The notes: generated from the letters alone by a model not told the origin. A stretch of DNA of 64,000 nucleotides from JALYGK01 sp036259835 (GCA_036259835.1 DATABA010000025.1:1-64000), one strand, 5' to 3'; numbered from the stretch's first letter, positions 9,216 through 17,785 are shown. Translations and numbers: made by a program.

Positions 9216-9306
9216 GCGACGGCTCCCGATTTATCCTGATTCGTACGGTGCTTACCTCGATAATACGGGTCGGTATCGTCGGGCGACCACGAGAGCGAGC
9301 ACGCTG
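9216..9306. promoter_or_regulatory. Divergent control region of mrp and the ArsR-like regulator
   Basis: This 91-base gap separates two divergent starts and is the obvious site for shared control. On the minus strand it contains TATTAT (9260-9265) as a possible -10 for mrp. An imperfect inverted repeat surrounds it: CGATA at 9258-9262 with TATCG at 9274-9278. If the adjacent regulator is a SufR-type repressor this would be the candidate operator. The repeat is short, so the call is weak. Confidence 0.3.
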
Positions 9307-9975
9307 ATGCCTGAAACGAAGGAGCTCGAGGTCCACAAGGCGCTTGCGGACGACACTCGTTATCGCCTCTACAGGTACATCGGGCTCGCGGGGCGCCCGG
9401 TCTCGATCCGCGAAATGTCGCGTCGCCTGTCCCTGCACCCCAATACGCTCCGTCCGCACCTTCGACGGTTGGAGGAGGCGGGGCTGCTCTCGAGGGAGAT
9501 CCGGAAGTCCGCGACGGTGGGGCGGCCGCAGACGGTTTACTCGGCGCGAGACATCCGAAACGAGGGTGGAGGCGACTATCGGCTGCTGGCAGAGATGCTC
9601 TGCGGGGTCGTTCGGACCACAAAGGCGATGGAGGAAGCGAAGAACCTCGCTCGTCAGTGGGGCGCATACATGGTCGCGCAAGGCGGTCCGAAGCCGGGCG
9701 TCCGTCTTCCGGCCAGGCGGAACCTGGCGGTCCTCCAGGAAGCCATGGCTCGAGCGGGCTTCGACCCTCGTTTTCGCCGGATGCAGGGGTCGGCCATCGA
9801 GATCACGCTTCGCGACTGCCCGTTCCGTGACCTCGCGGACGACTACCGACAGCTGGTGTGCACCCTGCACCGCGGATTGGTCGAGGGGATGGTGGCGGGC
9901 CTGAAACCGCCCGTGGCGATAAAGGAGTTCCAGCCGTTCGCCGAGCGCGGGATCTGCCGCGTCCGAACCGCCTGA
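9307..9975 (+). CDS. ArsR/SufR-like winged-helix regulator with C-terminal cysteines
   Basis: A 222-residue protein; ATG 9307 is chosen because a winged-helix domain starts at once (KALADDTRYRLYRYI), with the recognition helix near SIREMSRRLSLHPNTLRPHLRRLEEAGLL. The C-terminal half carries CPFRDLADDYRQLVC...LHRGLVEG and a last cysteine in RGICRV, resembling the cluster-binding tail of SufR-type members of COG2345. SufR binds a [4Fe-4S] cluster and represses suf genes. Here the neighbour is the divergent Fe-S carrier mrp rather than sufB. Two of the three cysteines match expected positions; I infer Fe-S or thiol sensing but cannot show it. Confidence 0.78.
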   Translation: MPETKELEVHKALADDTRYRLYRYIGLAGRPVSIREMSRRLSLHPNTLRPHLRRLEEAGLLSREIRKSATVGRPQTVYSARDIRNEGGGDYRLLAEMLCGVVRTTKAMEEAKNLARQWGAYMVAQGGPKPGVRLPARRNLAVLQEAMARAGFDPRFRRMQGSAIEITLRDCPFRDLADDYRQLVCTLHRGLVEGMVAGLKPPVAIKEFQPFAERGICRVRTA

Positions 9976-10058
9976 GGACACGGAGCGAATTCACCGTTTG
10001 CACCTATGGCGAGGCCGCCGCACAATTCTGAGATACGAGGAGCGAGGAAGGAGACGAC

Positions 10059-10313
10059 GTGCCGCTTTTCATGGACATTCACGAGAGCCTTCCGGAGGGA
10101 GCATCCGCCAAGGATGTGGCCGAGGCGCACGCGGCCGACGTAAAGACGCAAGAGAAGTACGGCGTGAATTACCTCAAGTACTGGGTTGATGAAGACGGGG
10201 GCAAGGTCTTTTGTCTCGTGGACGCTCCTGATGCCGAGACGGCTCATACCGTGCATCGCGAGGCCCACGGACTGGTCGCCGACAGGATCTTCCCGGTTCA
10301 GGAAGGTTCGTAA
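10059..10313 (+). CDS. DUF4242-domain small protein
   Basis: An 84-residue protein starting at GTG 10059 behind a good ribosome site (GGAAGGAG). The sequence (FMDIHESLPEGAS..., HAADVKTQEKYGVNYLKYWVDEDGGKVFCLVDAPDAETA) matches the DUF4242 pattern of small ferredoxin-fold proteins; one Streptomyces member is reported to bind nickel. Histidines at the HESL, EAHAAD and HTVHREAHG positions could be ligands. It follows the regulator by 83 bases and may be expressed alone. Confidence 0.75.
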   Translation: MPLFMDIHESLPEGASAKDVAEAHAADVKTQEKYGVNYLKYWVDEDGGKVFCLVDAPDAETAHTVHREAHGLVADRIFPVQEGS

Positions 10314-10324
10314 CCCGCCGCTTA

Positions 10325-10382
10325 TTGGTTTAGAGCGGGCAGTTCACCATTCCTTGGTTTAGAGCGGGCAGTTCACCGTTCC
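10325..10382. repeat. Tandem 29-bp direct repeat at the slipin gene 3' end
   Basis: Two copies of a 29-base unit lie head to tail, 10325-10353 and 10354-10382, differing at a single base (A at 10349, G at 10378). The second copy overlaps the last codons and stop of the leftward slipin gene, so the first copy is a duplicate of that gene's 3' end placed just downstream. It looks like a recent slippage duplication. Confidence 0.85.
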
Positions 10383-11296
10383 TTGCCGCCGCCCCCCTGG
10401 TTGTTGCCGAACGATCGTTCCGTCAGACCGGTCACGCTGGACAGCATGTTGGCCAGCTCCATTGGAACGACGAACTTCGTGGACGGCGACGAACCGATCT
10501 GCTTGAGCGTCTCGAGGTATTGAAGGCTCATGGTGTTGGCGTCGACACCTCGCGCCACTTCGAAAATCTTGTCGAGCGCGAGTGAAAACCCTTCCGCTCG
10601 AAGAATCGCGGCCTCGCGGTCTCCCTGTGCTTGCAGGATGGCGGACTGCTTGCTTCCTTCAGCGTTCAAGATGGCAGCCGTCTTGTTTCCTTCAGCCACC
10701 GTGATGGATGCCTGCTTGGATCCTTCGGCCTCGAGCACCGTCGCCCTGCGCATCCGCTCCGCCGACATCTGACGGGTCATCGACTCCTGCACGCTCGGCG
10801 GCGGGATGATCTCCCGGATCTCGACGTTCGTGACCTTCACGCCCCATCGGCCGGTGATTTCGTCGAGCTTCGCCCTGAGGATCTGGTTGATCTCGTCGCG
10901 CTTCGCCAAGACGTCGTCGAGGAGGATGTCGCCCACCACGGCGCGCAGGGTCGTCGACGCGATGTTCTGCGCGGCGCCCGCGAAGTTGCCTACCTGCACC
11001 ACGGTCATCGTGGCGTCCACGACCTTGTAGAAGACGATGAAGTCGATGGCGATCGGGGCGTTGTCCTGGGTGATGCAATCCTGTCGGGGCACCTCCAGGA
11101 AGAACTCCCGCAAGTCGACGGACACCGCTCGGTCGACGAGCGGAATGAGGATCACCAGGCCGGGACCTTTCACACCCAGCAGGCGACCGAGCCGGAACAC
11201 CACCAGGCGGTTGTATTCCCGAACGATCTTTATCGAGGCCGGGATCAGAACGAGAACGAAAAACGCGACGAAACCCAGCAACACGTACCCAAGCAT
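10373..11296 (-). CDS. Slipin/stomatin-like SPFH protein
   Basis: A 307-residue protein beginning at ATG 11296, which overlaps the stop of the upstream NfeD gene by one base (TGATG), so the two are translationally coupled. An N-terminal membrane helix (GYVLLGFVAFFVLVLIPASI) is followed by an SPFH/Band-7 domain (REYNRLVVFRLGR...GPGLVILIPLVDR) and a long coiled coil of EAEG/AEGNK/AQGDREAAILRAEG repeats. The tail is Gly-rich. With NfeD it forms the well-known bacterial stomatin-protease pair thought to organise membrane microdomains and quality control. Confidence 0.93.
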   Translation of the reverse strand: MLGYVLLGFVAFFVLVLIPASIKIVREYNRLVVFRLGRLLGVKGPGLVILIPLVDRAVSVDLREFFLEVPRQDCITQDNAPIAIDFIVFYKVVDATMTVVQVGNFAGAAQNIASTTLRAVVGDILLDDVLAKRDEINQILRAKLDEITGRWGVKVTNVEIREIIPPPSVQESMTRQMSAERMRRATVLEAEGSKQASITVAEGNKTAAILNAEGSKQSAILQAQGDREAAILRAEGFSLALDKIFEVARGVDANTMSLQYLETLKQIGSSPSTKFVVPMELANMLSSVTGLTERSFGNNQGGGGKER

Positions 11297-12654
11297 CAAG
11301 CTCCTCCTTCGGTTTGCGATGAGGCGCTCTCGGTGAGCTCCTCCCGGGCACGCAGCGGCCTGGCCGGCGCCACGGTCAACGTCAACCCGGATACATCGAT
11401 GATTCGAACAGCGGTGCCCGCCGGGATCGGCGGTCCCATGGTTTCCGCGCTCCACGTCTCGTGGCGCGCCAGAACTTCCCCCCGGGGATTCAGCTCGCTG
11501 AGCGCCACCGCGCGTTCGCCGATCATCTGCTCCAGGCCGGCCGGCTTCGGCAGTCGTCTCATTCGAAGCGCCGCCTGCACGACGAAGCCAAAGAACCCGA
11601 CCAGCAATCCAGCCACGGCGACGAGCAGCCAGGGCGACACGGCGGCGTTCGGGACCGACGGATCGAAGAGAACCAGCCCGCCGAGGATCAGCGAGATGGC
11701 GCCGCCGACGGTGGGAAGACCGACGCCGGGGTGCTTCAGCTCGAGCAGGAAGAACCCCGCCGACGCAAGCAACAGGACGATGCCGGCGAGTTGAACCGGA
11801 AGCAGTCCGAACGACAGGAACGCTCCAACCAGCATCAGCACACCGAGGACCCCGGGGACCGAAAGCCCGGGATGAAGGAGTTCCACGATGATCAGAACCA
11901 GGCCGACCCAGAAGAACAGGAACGCGAGATCGGGAGTGATGAGGCCGTGGAGAAGTGCCGCTCCAGCGCCAAGGTCGCGAGGCTCCAGCGATGCGTTAGC
12001 CGTCCGGAGGACGACGTTTCGGCCGTCGCTCAGCCTTATGAACCGCTCGTTCACCTCAGTTAGGAGTGCAGGAACAGACGGTGCGATTACGTCGACGACG
12101 TTCAGTCGCACCGCTTCCTCAGCGGAGACGCTGATCGACCTCCGGACCGCCTGTTCCGCCCAGTTGGCATTTCGTCCCCACTGCTGTGCCAGCGACCGGA
12201 TGAACGCAGCAGCGTCATTGGTGGCCTTCTGCTGCTCGATCGCTCCGGGCACTCCGACCGGATGGGCTGCGCCGATATTCGTTCCGGGCGCCATCGCGTT
12301 CACCGGGCAGGCCAGCATGATGAACGTCCCGGCGGAAGCGGCTCGCGCGCCGGCCGGTGATGTGTAGCAGATCACGGGCGTCCTGGAGTTGAGGATCGAT
12401 TCGGTGATTCGTCGCATCGACGAGCTCAGGCCGCCAGGCGTGTCGATCGTCAGCAGAACCGCCGCTACGCCGTCGCGTTCGGCCCGTTCGATCTCACGCT
12501 CGACGTAGGAAGCCACGAACGGATCGACCACACCGGTCAATGACAGGACGACCACAGTGGACCGCCCTTCCGTTTGCGCGCCGGCCGGCTCCCCGGCCGC
12601 GGTGAGCACCAGACCAGCGGCGATCATCACCATCGCTGCATGCTTGGCGCTCAT
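11296..12654 (-). CDS. NfeD-type membrane serine protease (ClpP-class)
   Basis: A 452-residue protein. ATG 12654 is preferred over an ATG ten codons upstream because it has an AGGTGG ribosome site and begins a signal peptide (KHAAMVMIAAGLVLTAAGEPAGAQ). The ClpP-like domain has DTPGGLSSSMRRI and the Ser-Lys dyad S107 (AASAGTF) and K143. About four to five transmembrane helices follow (residues 245-390) and then a C-terminal OB-fold NfeD domain (GERAVALSELNPRGEV). NfeD1b-class proteins cleave stomatin partners near the C-terminus, and the partner is the next gene. Confidence 0.93.
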   Translation of the reverse strand: MSAKHAAMVMIAAGLVLTAAGEPAGAQTEGRSTVVVLSLTGVVDPFVASYVEREIERAERDGVAAVLLTIDTPGGLSSSMRRITESILNSRTPVICYTSPAGARAASAGTFIMLACPVNAMAPGTNIGAAHPVGVPGAIEQQKATNDAAAFIRSLAQQWGRNANWAEQAVRRSISVSAEEAVRLNVVDVIAPSVPALLTEVNERFIRLSDGRNVVLRTANASLEPRDLGAGAALLHGLITPDLAFLFFWVGLVLIIVELLHPGLSVPGVLGVLMLVGAFLSFGLLPVQLAGIVLLLASAGFFLLELKHPGVGLPTVGGAISLILGGLVLFDPSVPNAAVSPWLLVAVAGLLVGFFGFVVQAALRMRRLPKPAGLEQMIGERAVALSELNPRGEVLARHETWSAETMGPPIPAGTAVRIIDVSGLTLTVAPARPLRAREELTESASSQTEGGA

Positions 12655-12804
12655 ACAGCAATGATCCCACCTGCGGGACTCCATGAAAGAGACACGCTTC
12701 GCGCGGCGTCCTTGCCCCTCAGACGCCGCACCGCGGGCGGATAATGGATGAGGCGATGAAAACCTCCGGCAGTGCGCTCCCGTATACCCACGGTGGAGGT
12801 CCTC

Positions 12805-13398
12805 GTGACCTTCCCTGAAGGCCCGCTCTCCAACGATTCCGAACGGGAGTTGATGAGGCAGCTTGTCGCCGGTGACGAGGGAGCGATCCGCACGCTGTAC
12901 GCACGGTTCGGTCGTTCCGTCTACACGCTCGGATTCCGGATGCTGGGGACGGCGGAGGCGGCGGAAGAGCTGACCCAGGACGTTTTCCTCTCGGCCTGGC
13001 GAAAGGGCATCCATTTCGACGCCGCGCGAGGGCGGCTTTCGACCTGGCTCATGACCATCGCGCACAACCTGGCCGTGGACCGGCTCCGACACGAGCGCGG
13101 AGGTGGAAGGCCCATATTGATCCTGGTCGATCAGCTCCCCGAGCCGCCCCCGGTCGATGACGACGACATGGTGGTGGAACGAGATCGAGCACGACGGGCG
13201 CTCGCGGAGTTGTCGCCCGCCGAGCGGCACCTCCTCTCCCAGGCGTACTTCTACGGGTGGACGGCGCGAGAGATCGCCGAAACAGACGGGATTCCTCTTG
13301 GGACCGTGAAGACACGGCTGCGAACCGCACTGCTGAAGCTGAGAAACCCGCGATCCGCGGGAGGGCGTGCGCAGACTCCGGGTGGCGGTGCGGAATGA
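12805..13398 (+). CDS. ECF-family RNA polymerase sigma factor
   Basis: A 197-residue sigma factor. I choose GTG 12805 because GGTGGAGG sits five bases upstream; an in-frame GTG 11 codons earlier (12772) lacks a site. Region 2 (LMRQLVAGDEGAIRTLYARF ... AEELTQDVFLSAWR) and region 4 (LAELSPAERHLLSQAYFYG ... TAREIAETDGIPLGTVKTR) are complete. Its last bases overlap the anti-sigma gene (ATGA at 13395-13398), which implies coupled synthesis. The sigma/anti-sigma/HtrA order suggests an envelope- or redox-stress response. Confidence 0.92.
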   Translation: MTFPEGPLSNDSERELMRQLVAGDEGAIRTLYARFGRSVYTLGFRMLGTAEAAEELTQDVFLSAWRKGIHFDAARGRLSTWLMTIAHNLAVDRLRHERGGGRPILILVDQLPEPPPVDDDDMVVERDRARRALAELSPAERHLLSQAYFYGWTAREIAETDGIPLGTVKTRLRTALLKLRNPRSAGGRAQTPGGGAE

Positions 13399-14129
13399 AC
13401 TGCGCTGAGGCGAGAGATCTGTTGCCCGATCGCGTCGTTGGTGCGCTTTCGCTGATGGACGAGCGGCGCGTCGACCGGCATCTTGCCCGGTGCACAAAGT
13501 GCCGAGGAGAGCAAGCCGCCCTCGAAGAGGCCATAGCGGCCATCGGGCTCGCCCTGCCTCCCGTCGATCCTCCACCGAACCTCGGCCCACGGATCGCTGC
13601 CCGCGTGGCGGCGGCGAGTGCCGGTAAGCCAGCGTCTTCCGTGCGCGTGCGGACGCTCGCCGCGGCGACCATGGCAGCCGTTCTGGTTGCGGTCGGAGCG
13701 CTCGGCTGGGCGGTAGCCGAGCGAGGTCAGGTCGATCTGGTGAGGCGGGAGCAGGTTCAAAACGTGAGGCAGCTCACGCGGGCACTGGAAGCCGTGGGCG
13801 CTCGCCCGTATCGCGCCGATCTGCTGCCGGCGCGTCAGGAAAAGAAGGGCTTCGGGTCCGTCGCGATCTACAGCGCCACGCGGGTGAACGACTTCATCCT
13901 GGTCGGGGTGGTGCTTCCGGACGACAACGCCCCTCCGTACACGGTCAAGGCGATGGACCCGAAGGGCCGGGTCCTGTCTCGAGGGACGCTCTCGAAGACC
14001 AACAACGGCGACTGGGTCTTCTACGAGTCCACTCAGGTGAATCTCTCGCGAGCAATCTCGGTCTCCGTCATGGACCGGTCGGGAAGAGCGGTCATGGTGG
14101 GCTCGATTCGTCCGGCCATGGGGGAATAA
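13395..14129 (+). CDS. Zinc-type (ZAS) membrane anti-sigma factor
   Basis: A 244-residue protein. The N-terminus carries the ZAS signature H29-x3-C33-x2-C36 plus C3 and the EARDLLPDRVVGAL helix. One transmembrane helix lies at about residues 87-108. The C-terminal, probably extracytoplasmic, domain is beta-rich (ATRVNDFILVGVVLPDDNAPPYTVKAM). The layout fits an inner-membrane anti-sigma that holds the ECF factor encoded just upstream and releases it on a signal sensed outside or at the zinc site. Zinc ligand identity is inferred from spacing. Confidence 0.87.
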   Translation: MNCAEARDLLPDRVVGALSLMDERRVDRHLARCTKCRGEQAALEEAIAAIGLALPPVDPPPNLGPRIAARVAAASAGKPASSVRVRTLAAATMAAVLVAVGALGWAVAERGQVDLVRREQVQNVRQLTRALEAVGARPYRADLLPARQEKKGFGSVAIYSATRVNDFILVGVVLPDDNAPPYTVKAMDPKGRVLSRGTLSKTNNGDWVFYESTQVNLSRAISVSVMDRSGRAVMVGSIRPAMGE

Positions 14130-14133
14130 CGCC

Positions 14134-15156
14134 GTGACGAATCTGCGCTTCCTCGACGCCCTTCTCGGCGACGGCCAGGAGGCGGGTCCGGTAGGCGAGC
14201 CGGATGACGCTGATGCGCTGGACGCGTACTCGACGGTCATCACCCGCGTCGCGGAGCTATTGACGAAGTCCGTGGCGAGTGTCCGGGTGGCGAGGCGCCA
14301 ATGGCGTGGTCCGCAGGGTGATGGAGGCGGCAGCGCGGTGGTCATCACGCCGGATGGCTTCATGCTCACTTCGGCGCACGTCGTGGTCGGATCCGACCGG
14401 GGGAGCGTGACGTTCGCCGACGGACGCGAATTCAGCCTGGAGGTCATCGGGACAGATCCGCTTTCGGACCTCGCCGTCCTCCGATCTTCTGCGTCGGGGC
14501 TCACGCCCGCATTCCTGGGCGATGCTTCTCGTCTGAAGGTCGGACAGCTGGTGGTCGCCATCGGCAACCCGCTCGGGTTCGAAGGGTCAGTCACGGCGGG
14601 AGTGGTGAGCGCGCTCGGTCGTTCACTGCCGACGCGCGCCGGCTCGGTGACGCGAGTGGTGGAGAACGTGATTCAGACCGACGCCGCGCTACACCCCGGA
14701 AACTCGGGAGGAGCTCTCGCCGACAGTCAGGGACGCGTCGTTGGGATCAACACCGCGGTGGTCGGTCCGGGGATCGGCCAGGGACTCGGTCTGGCCGTCC
14801 CGATCAACGCCACGACGCGGAGGATCATCGCCGCTCTCATGACTGAGGGGCGGTTCAGGCGGGCCTACCTCGGAATCGCCGGCGGCCCCCGGCCGCTTCC
14901 TCCGCGGGTCGCGCGGGAGGTCGGACGCGACGTTGGGTACGAGGTGGTCCAGGTGGTCGAAGGAAGCCCGGCCGCAAGGGCAGGCCTTCGACCCGAAGAC
15001 CTGATCCTCGACGTGGACGACCGGCCGATCCTTCGACCGGATGATCTTCAGTCGCTCATGGTCGGCGATGCCATCGGCAAACGAGTCGCCATTCGCCTGT
15101 ACCGACAGGGCCGCTTGCTCACGATCGACGCCACCCCCATTGAGCTCGGCGCCTAA
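14134..15156 (+). CDS. HtrA-like S1C serine protease with PDZ domain, no signal peptide
   Basis: A 340-residue protein from GTG 14134, four bases after the anti-sigma gene. The chymotrypsin-type domain has the triad H82 (TSAHVV), D112 (DPLSDLAVL) and S191 (HPGNSGGAL), all intact. A PDZ domain occupies about residues 245-335 (GYEVVQVVEGSPAARAGLRPEDLI). The N-terminal 50 residues are acidic and helical with neither signal peptide nor membrane anchor, unlike most actinobacterial HtrA proteins. It may act in the cytoplasm. The gene is probably part of the ECF/ZAS operon and could cleave the anti-sigma or stress-damaged proteins. Confidence 0.87.
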   Translation: MTNLRFLDALLGDGQEAGPVGEPDDADALDAYSTVITRVAELLTKSVASVRVARRQWRGPQGDGGGSAVVITPDGFMLTSAHVVVGSDRGSVTFADGREFSLEVIGTDPLSDLAVLRSSASGLTPAFLGDASRLKVGQLVVAIGNPLGFEGSVTAGVVSALGRSLPTRAGSVTRVVENVIQTDAALHPGNSGGALADSQGRVVGINTAVVGPGIGQGLGLAVPINATTRRIIAALMTEGRFRRAYLGIAGGPRPLPPRVAREVGRDVGYEVVQVVEGSPAARAGLRPEDLILDVDDRPILRPDDLQSLMVGDAIGKRVAIRLYRQGRLLTIDATPIELGA

Positions 15157-15172
15157 GCGGCGTTCCACCATC

Positions 15173-16198
15173 TCAGGGGCTGAGCCGTTCGGCCAGGTAC
15201 TTCAGGCCGATCGGATAGCGATACTCGATCCCGCCGTGCTTTCCGTCGAACAGCTCGAAGAACACGTCGGTGACGCCGATGTTCCCAAGGGCTCTGCGAA
15301 ACGCTTCGGCACCGAGGTCCAAGAAGTACTCGTCCTTTCGTCCGGCATCGACGTAGATCGCCTTCATGGAGCGAAGCGCGTCCGCGTGCCGATCGACCAT
15401 CCGAACCGGGTCCCAGGCGAGCCACCGTTCCCACACTTCGGGAATGAGCTGTCCCGTCGCCGTATCGAACGGCAACCGGACGGTGCCGTCGTCGTCGGTT
15501 GAGTAGCAAGCCGCCATGCACCACTGGTTGAGGAGGTACGGGTCGCTGTCCTTCGAAAAGGGTGGGCGGCTTCGAAACGACGTCCAGAACTTCTCGTAGG
15601 AGCCGCCGTATTCGTCGCGGAGGGCTCGCGCACACTTCGCGAACTCGTAGAGGTAACAGGCCTCGAAGAGCGCGTCGCCGGCATGCGTGGCCATCCCTCC
15701 CCACAGGTCGGGCCGGAGCATCGGCGTCACCATCGCGCCGTATCCGCCACTGGACTTTCCGGCGATGCCTCGATTCGCCGGATCGGCCAGCGTCCGATAG
15801 CGGTCGTCGATCCATGGGACGACTTCGTCGCAGAGATACGTGTGGTACTGGCCGGTCCCTGGCGAGTCGAGGAACTGGCTTCCTCCGAGAGAGGTCCAGC
15901 AGTCCACCCAGACGACGATGCATGGTGGTGCGCCGCCGCTCGCGAACAGCTCGTCCGCAAGCTCTGGGAAGTTCTTTCGAAATGCGGATCGGTTCCGCCA
16001 CATGTCGAGCTGCCCGGTCAGTCCCTGGATCTGATAGACGCTCGGAAAGCGACGGTCGGAGTCATCGTCGTAGCCGGGCGGTAGGTACACCCACAACGGA
16101 CGCACGTGAGGGTCACCGAGCGGATTGTCTTTGAGAGCCGTGCTCTCGAAGCTCACTTCTTCGAACCTTCCGCTCAGCTCGAAAGACCATGGTTCCAC
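15173..16198 (-). CDS. Esterase-D/enterochelin-esterase-like alpha/beta hydrolase
   Basis: A 341-residue hydrolase. I use GTG 16198, which has GAGGAGG nine bases upstream; longer frames to 16357 lack support. Features are RPLWVYLPPGYDDDSDRRFPSVY, the nucleophile elbow GKSSGGYGAM, and late DGKHGGIEYRY with the likely catalytic histidine. No signal peptide is seen, so it is probably cytoplasmic. It belongs to the Pfam esterase family whose members hydrolyse diverse carboxyl esters (S-formylglutathione, siderophore esters, mycolates). The substrate is not decidable. It is convergent with the protease gene and leaves a 317-base gap upstream. Confidence 0.75.
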   Translation of the reverse strand: MEPWSFELSGRFEEVSFESTALKDNPLGDPHVRPLWVYLPPGYDDDSDRRFPSVYQIQGLTGQLDMWRNRSAFRKNFPELADELFASGGAPPCIVVWVDCWTSLGGSQFLDSPGTGQYHTYLCDEVVPWIDDRYRTLADPANRGIAGKSSGGYGAMVTPMLRPDLWGGMATHAGDALFEACYLYEFAKCARALRDEYGGSYEKFWTSFRSRPPFSKDSDPYLLNQWCMAACYSTDDDGTVRLPFDTATGQLIPEVWERWLAWDPVRMVDRHADALRSMKAIYVDAGRKDEYFLDLGAEAFRRALGNIGVTDVFFELFDGKHGGIEYRYPIGLKYLAERLSP

Positions 16199-16515
16199 TG
16201 GGTCGCCCTCCTCGGTGTCTCGATTCGGCCATGTCGACCACGAAAGTAAGTTGTCTGTCGTGCGCGCTGACGTCCGCGTCTCCTGGCTCGCCGTGGGATC
16301 ATCAGACTTCGAACGTGTAATCCCGTCCACCCGCCGGCACGTTCGTCTTGACCCCAATCCTCTATCACGCCCGGACCGATTGCTCGCAAGCGTGGCGATT
16401 GCGCCGCCCAGCGTGAGGTCGGCACATCGAGGGCTCGCGGTCCGCTGAATGACTAGAGCATTTTGACTAGCCGATTCGATATGATGTGCGCCGATTCGTC
16501 GTGGGAGGGGAGGCT
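16199..16515. other. Gene-free spacer
   Basis: No coding frame here has a convincing start, codon pattern or family resemblance. The AT-richer end (16460-16490) contains TTGACT and TATGAT, but they are only 11 bases apart. The region must carry the promoters for the leftward esterase and the rightward gene at 16516. Confidence 0.4.
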
Positions 16516-16773
16516 ATGTTTGAGGTCCGACGTAAGCCCGAAGCTTCACGACGTTCCAGTGACGTTCGCCGACTCGGCCTTGTATTGGCGTCTTTCATGC
16601 TTCTCTTCGCCGTTGTGCCGGGCGCGGGGACGGCCGCAGTAGACCCGAATCGACTCTCCTTCGCCCCGCCGGTCTACCTCTCGACGGATCCCGCGTTTCA
16701 GGCTGCGGAGCCTTCGATTCGGGAGTGGATCACGTTCGTTCAGCAGAAGGGCGGGAAGGGGCTGTTCGACTAG
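16516..16773 (+). CDS. Short exported protein, possibly a truncated remnant
   Basis: An 85-residue protein starting at ATG 16516 behind GGGAGGGGAGG. It has a signal peptide (VLASFMLLFAVVPGAGTAAV), then about 40 residues beginning FAPPVYLSTDPAFQAAEPSIR. That opening resembles the first strand of larger exported beta-propeller or sialidase-like proteins, where a long domain would follow. Here the frame ends 18 residues later, and the oxidoreductase gene begins five bases on. It could be a real small exported protein or the 5' end of a deleted gene. Confidence 0.5.
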   Translation: MFEVRRKPEASRRSSDVRRLGLVLASFMLLFAVVPGAGTAAVDPNRLSFAPPVYLSTDPAFQAAEPSIREWITFVQQKGGKGLFD

Positions 16774-16778
16774 GCCGC

Positions 16779-17783
16779 ATGCGTGTCGGCCTGGCGCTGC
16801 CCCATTACGATTTCTCGTTCCCCGACGGCCGCCCTCTGACCTGGCCGCGGCTCCTTGAGGCCGCCCGACGAGCCGAATCTCTCGGGTTCGACTCGCTCTG
16901 GATCTCGGACCACTTCTTCCTGGACCTCGGTCGGTACGGCGGGTCATCCGAGCCGGTCGGCACGGTCGAGCCGTTCACCGCCCTGGCCGGCCTTGCCGCG
17001 TCGACCGAACGAGCGCGGCTGGGCGTGCTGGTGGCGTCGGCCCCGTTCCGGCATCCGGCCCACGTCACCAAGATGGCGACCACGATCGACCTGTTGAGCG
17101 GTGGCCGGTTCGACCTTGGGGTCGGCGCCGGGTGGTACGAGCGAGAGTTCGCGGCCTTCGGCTATCCGTTTCCCTCGACGGGGGACCGATTCAGGATGCT
17201 CGAGGAAACGGTCGCCCTGATCGCGGCGTTGTTCGGCGACGGCCCGGTGGACTTCCAAGGCCCGAACTTCACGCTGTCGGGCGCCTATAACCACCCGAAG
17301 CCCACCCAGCCGAGCGGCCCCCCTGTCTGGATCGGCGGAAAGGGAGGAGATCGATTGCTGCGATTGGTCGCTCGGCACGGCAGCGGGTGGAACCTTGTCT
17401 GGCGCGCGACCCCCGAGGCACATCGAGAGCGCGTTCAGGTCTTGCGGCGCCTCGCCGAACGCGGTGGCCGCGATCCCGACACGGTTGGGTTGTCGGTTGG
17501 GTTGTACACGTTGGTGGGTGAGGACGAGAGCGACGTCCGGGAGCGCTTCAAGGCGCTCCAACGATGGACGGGCGGCGCGCTCGACGGACAGCGGTTGGAG
17601 GACTACGCCAAGGACTCGCTCACGGGAACGCCCGAACAATGCTTGGAACGGCTCCGTCGCTTCGCCGAGAACGGCGTGGAAGAGGTCATCGTGGCCGCGG
17701 CTTCGCGCCCCTTCGCCGTGTACGACTGGTCGATGGTCGAGTTGTTTGCCGGTGCCGTGGCTCCGGACGCGCGGCGCCTGTAG
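16779..17783 (+). CDS. LLM-class (probably F420-dependent) oxidoreductase
   Basis: A 334-residue luciferase-like TIM-barrel protein. ATG 16779 begins the standard first strand (MRVGLALPHYDFSFP). Family features are AESLGFDSLWISDHFF, the RARLGVLVASAPFRHPAHVTKMATTIDLLSGGRFDLGVGAGWYEREF block in pieces, and PPVWIGGKGGDRLLRLVARHGSGWN. Actinobacterial members mostly use F420 as hydride carrier, others FMN. The substrate is unknown. The next gene follows after two bases. Confidence 0.88.
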   Translation: MRVGLALPHYDFSFPDGRPLTWPRLLEAARRAESLGFDSLWISDHFFLDLGRYGGSSEPVGTVEPFTALAGLAASTERARLGVLVASAPFRHPAHVTKMATTIDLLSGGRFDLGVGAGWYEREFAAFGYPFPSTGDRFRMLEETVALIAALFGDGPVDFQGPNFTLSGAYNHPKPTQPSGPPVWIGGKGGDRLLRLVARHGSGWNLVWRATPEAHRERVQVLRRLAERGGRDPDTVGLSVGLYTLVGEDESDVRERFKALQRWTGGALDGQRLEDYAKDSLTGTPEQCLERLRRFAENGVEEVIVAAASRPFAVYDWSMVELFAGAVAPDARRL

Positions 17784-17785
17784 CG

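Noticed and set aside
11296..13590. Extension of the NfeD frame upstream to 13590
   Set aside because: The extra part is antisense to the ECF sigma gene; signal peptide and ribosome site place the start at 12654.
16463..16485. TTGACT ... TATGAT as a sigma-70-type promoter before the gene at 16516
   Set aside because: The two boxes are only 11 bases apart, far from the 16-18 needed.
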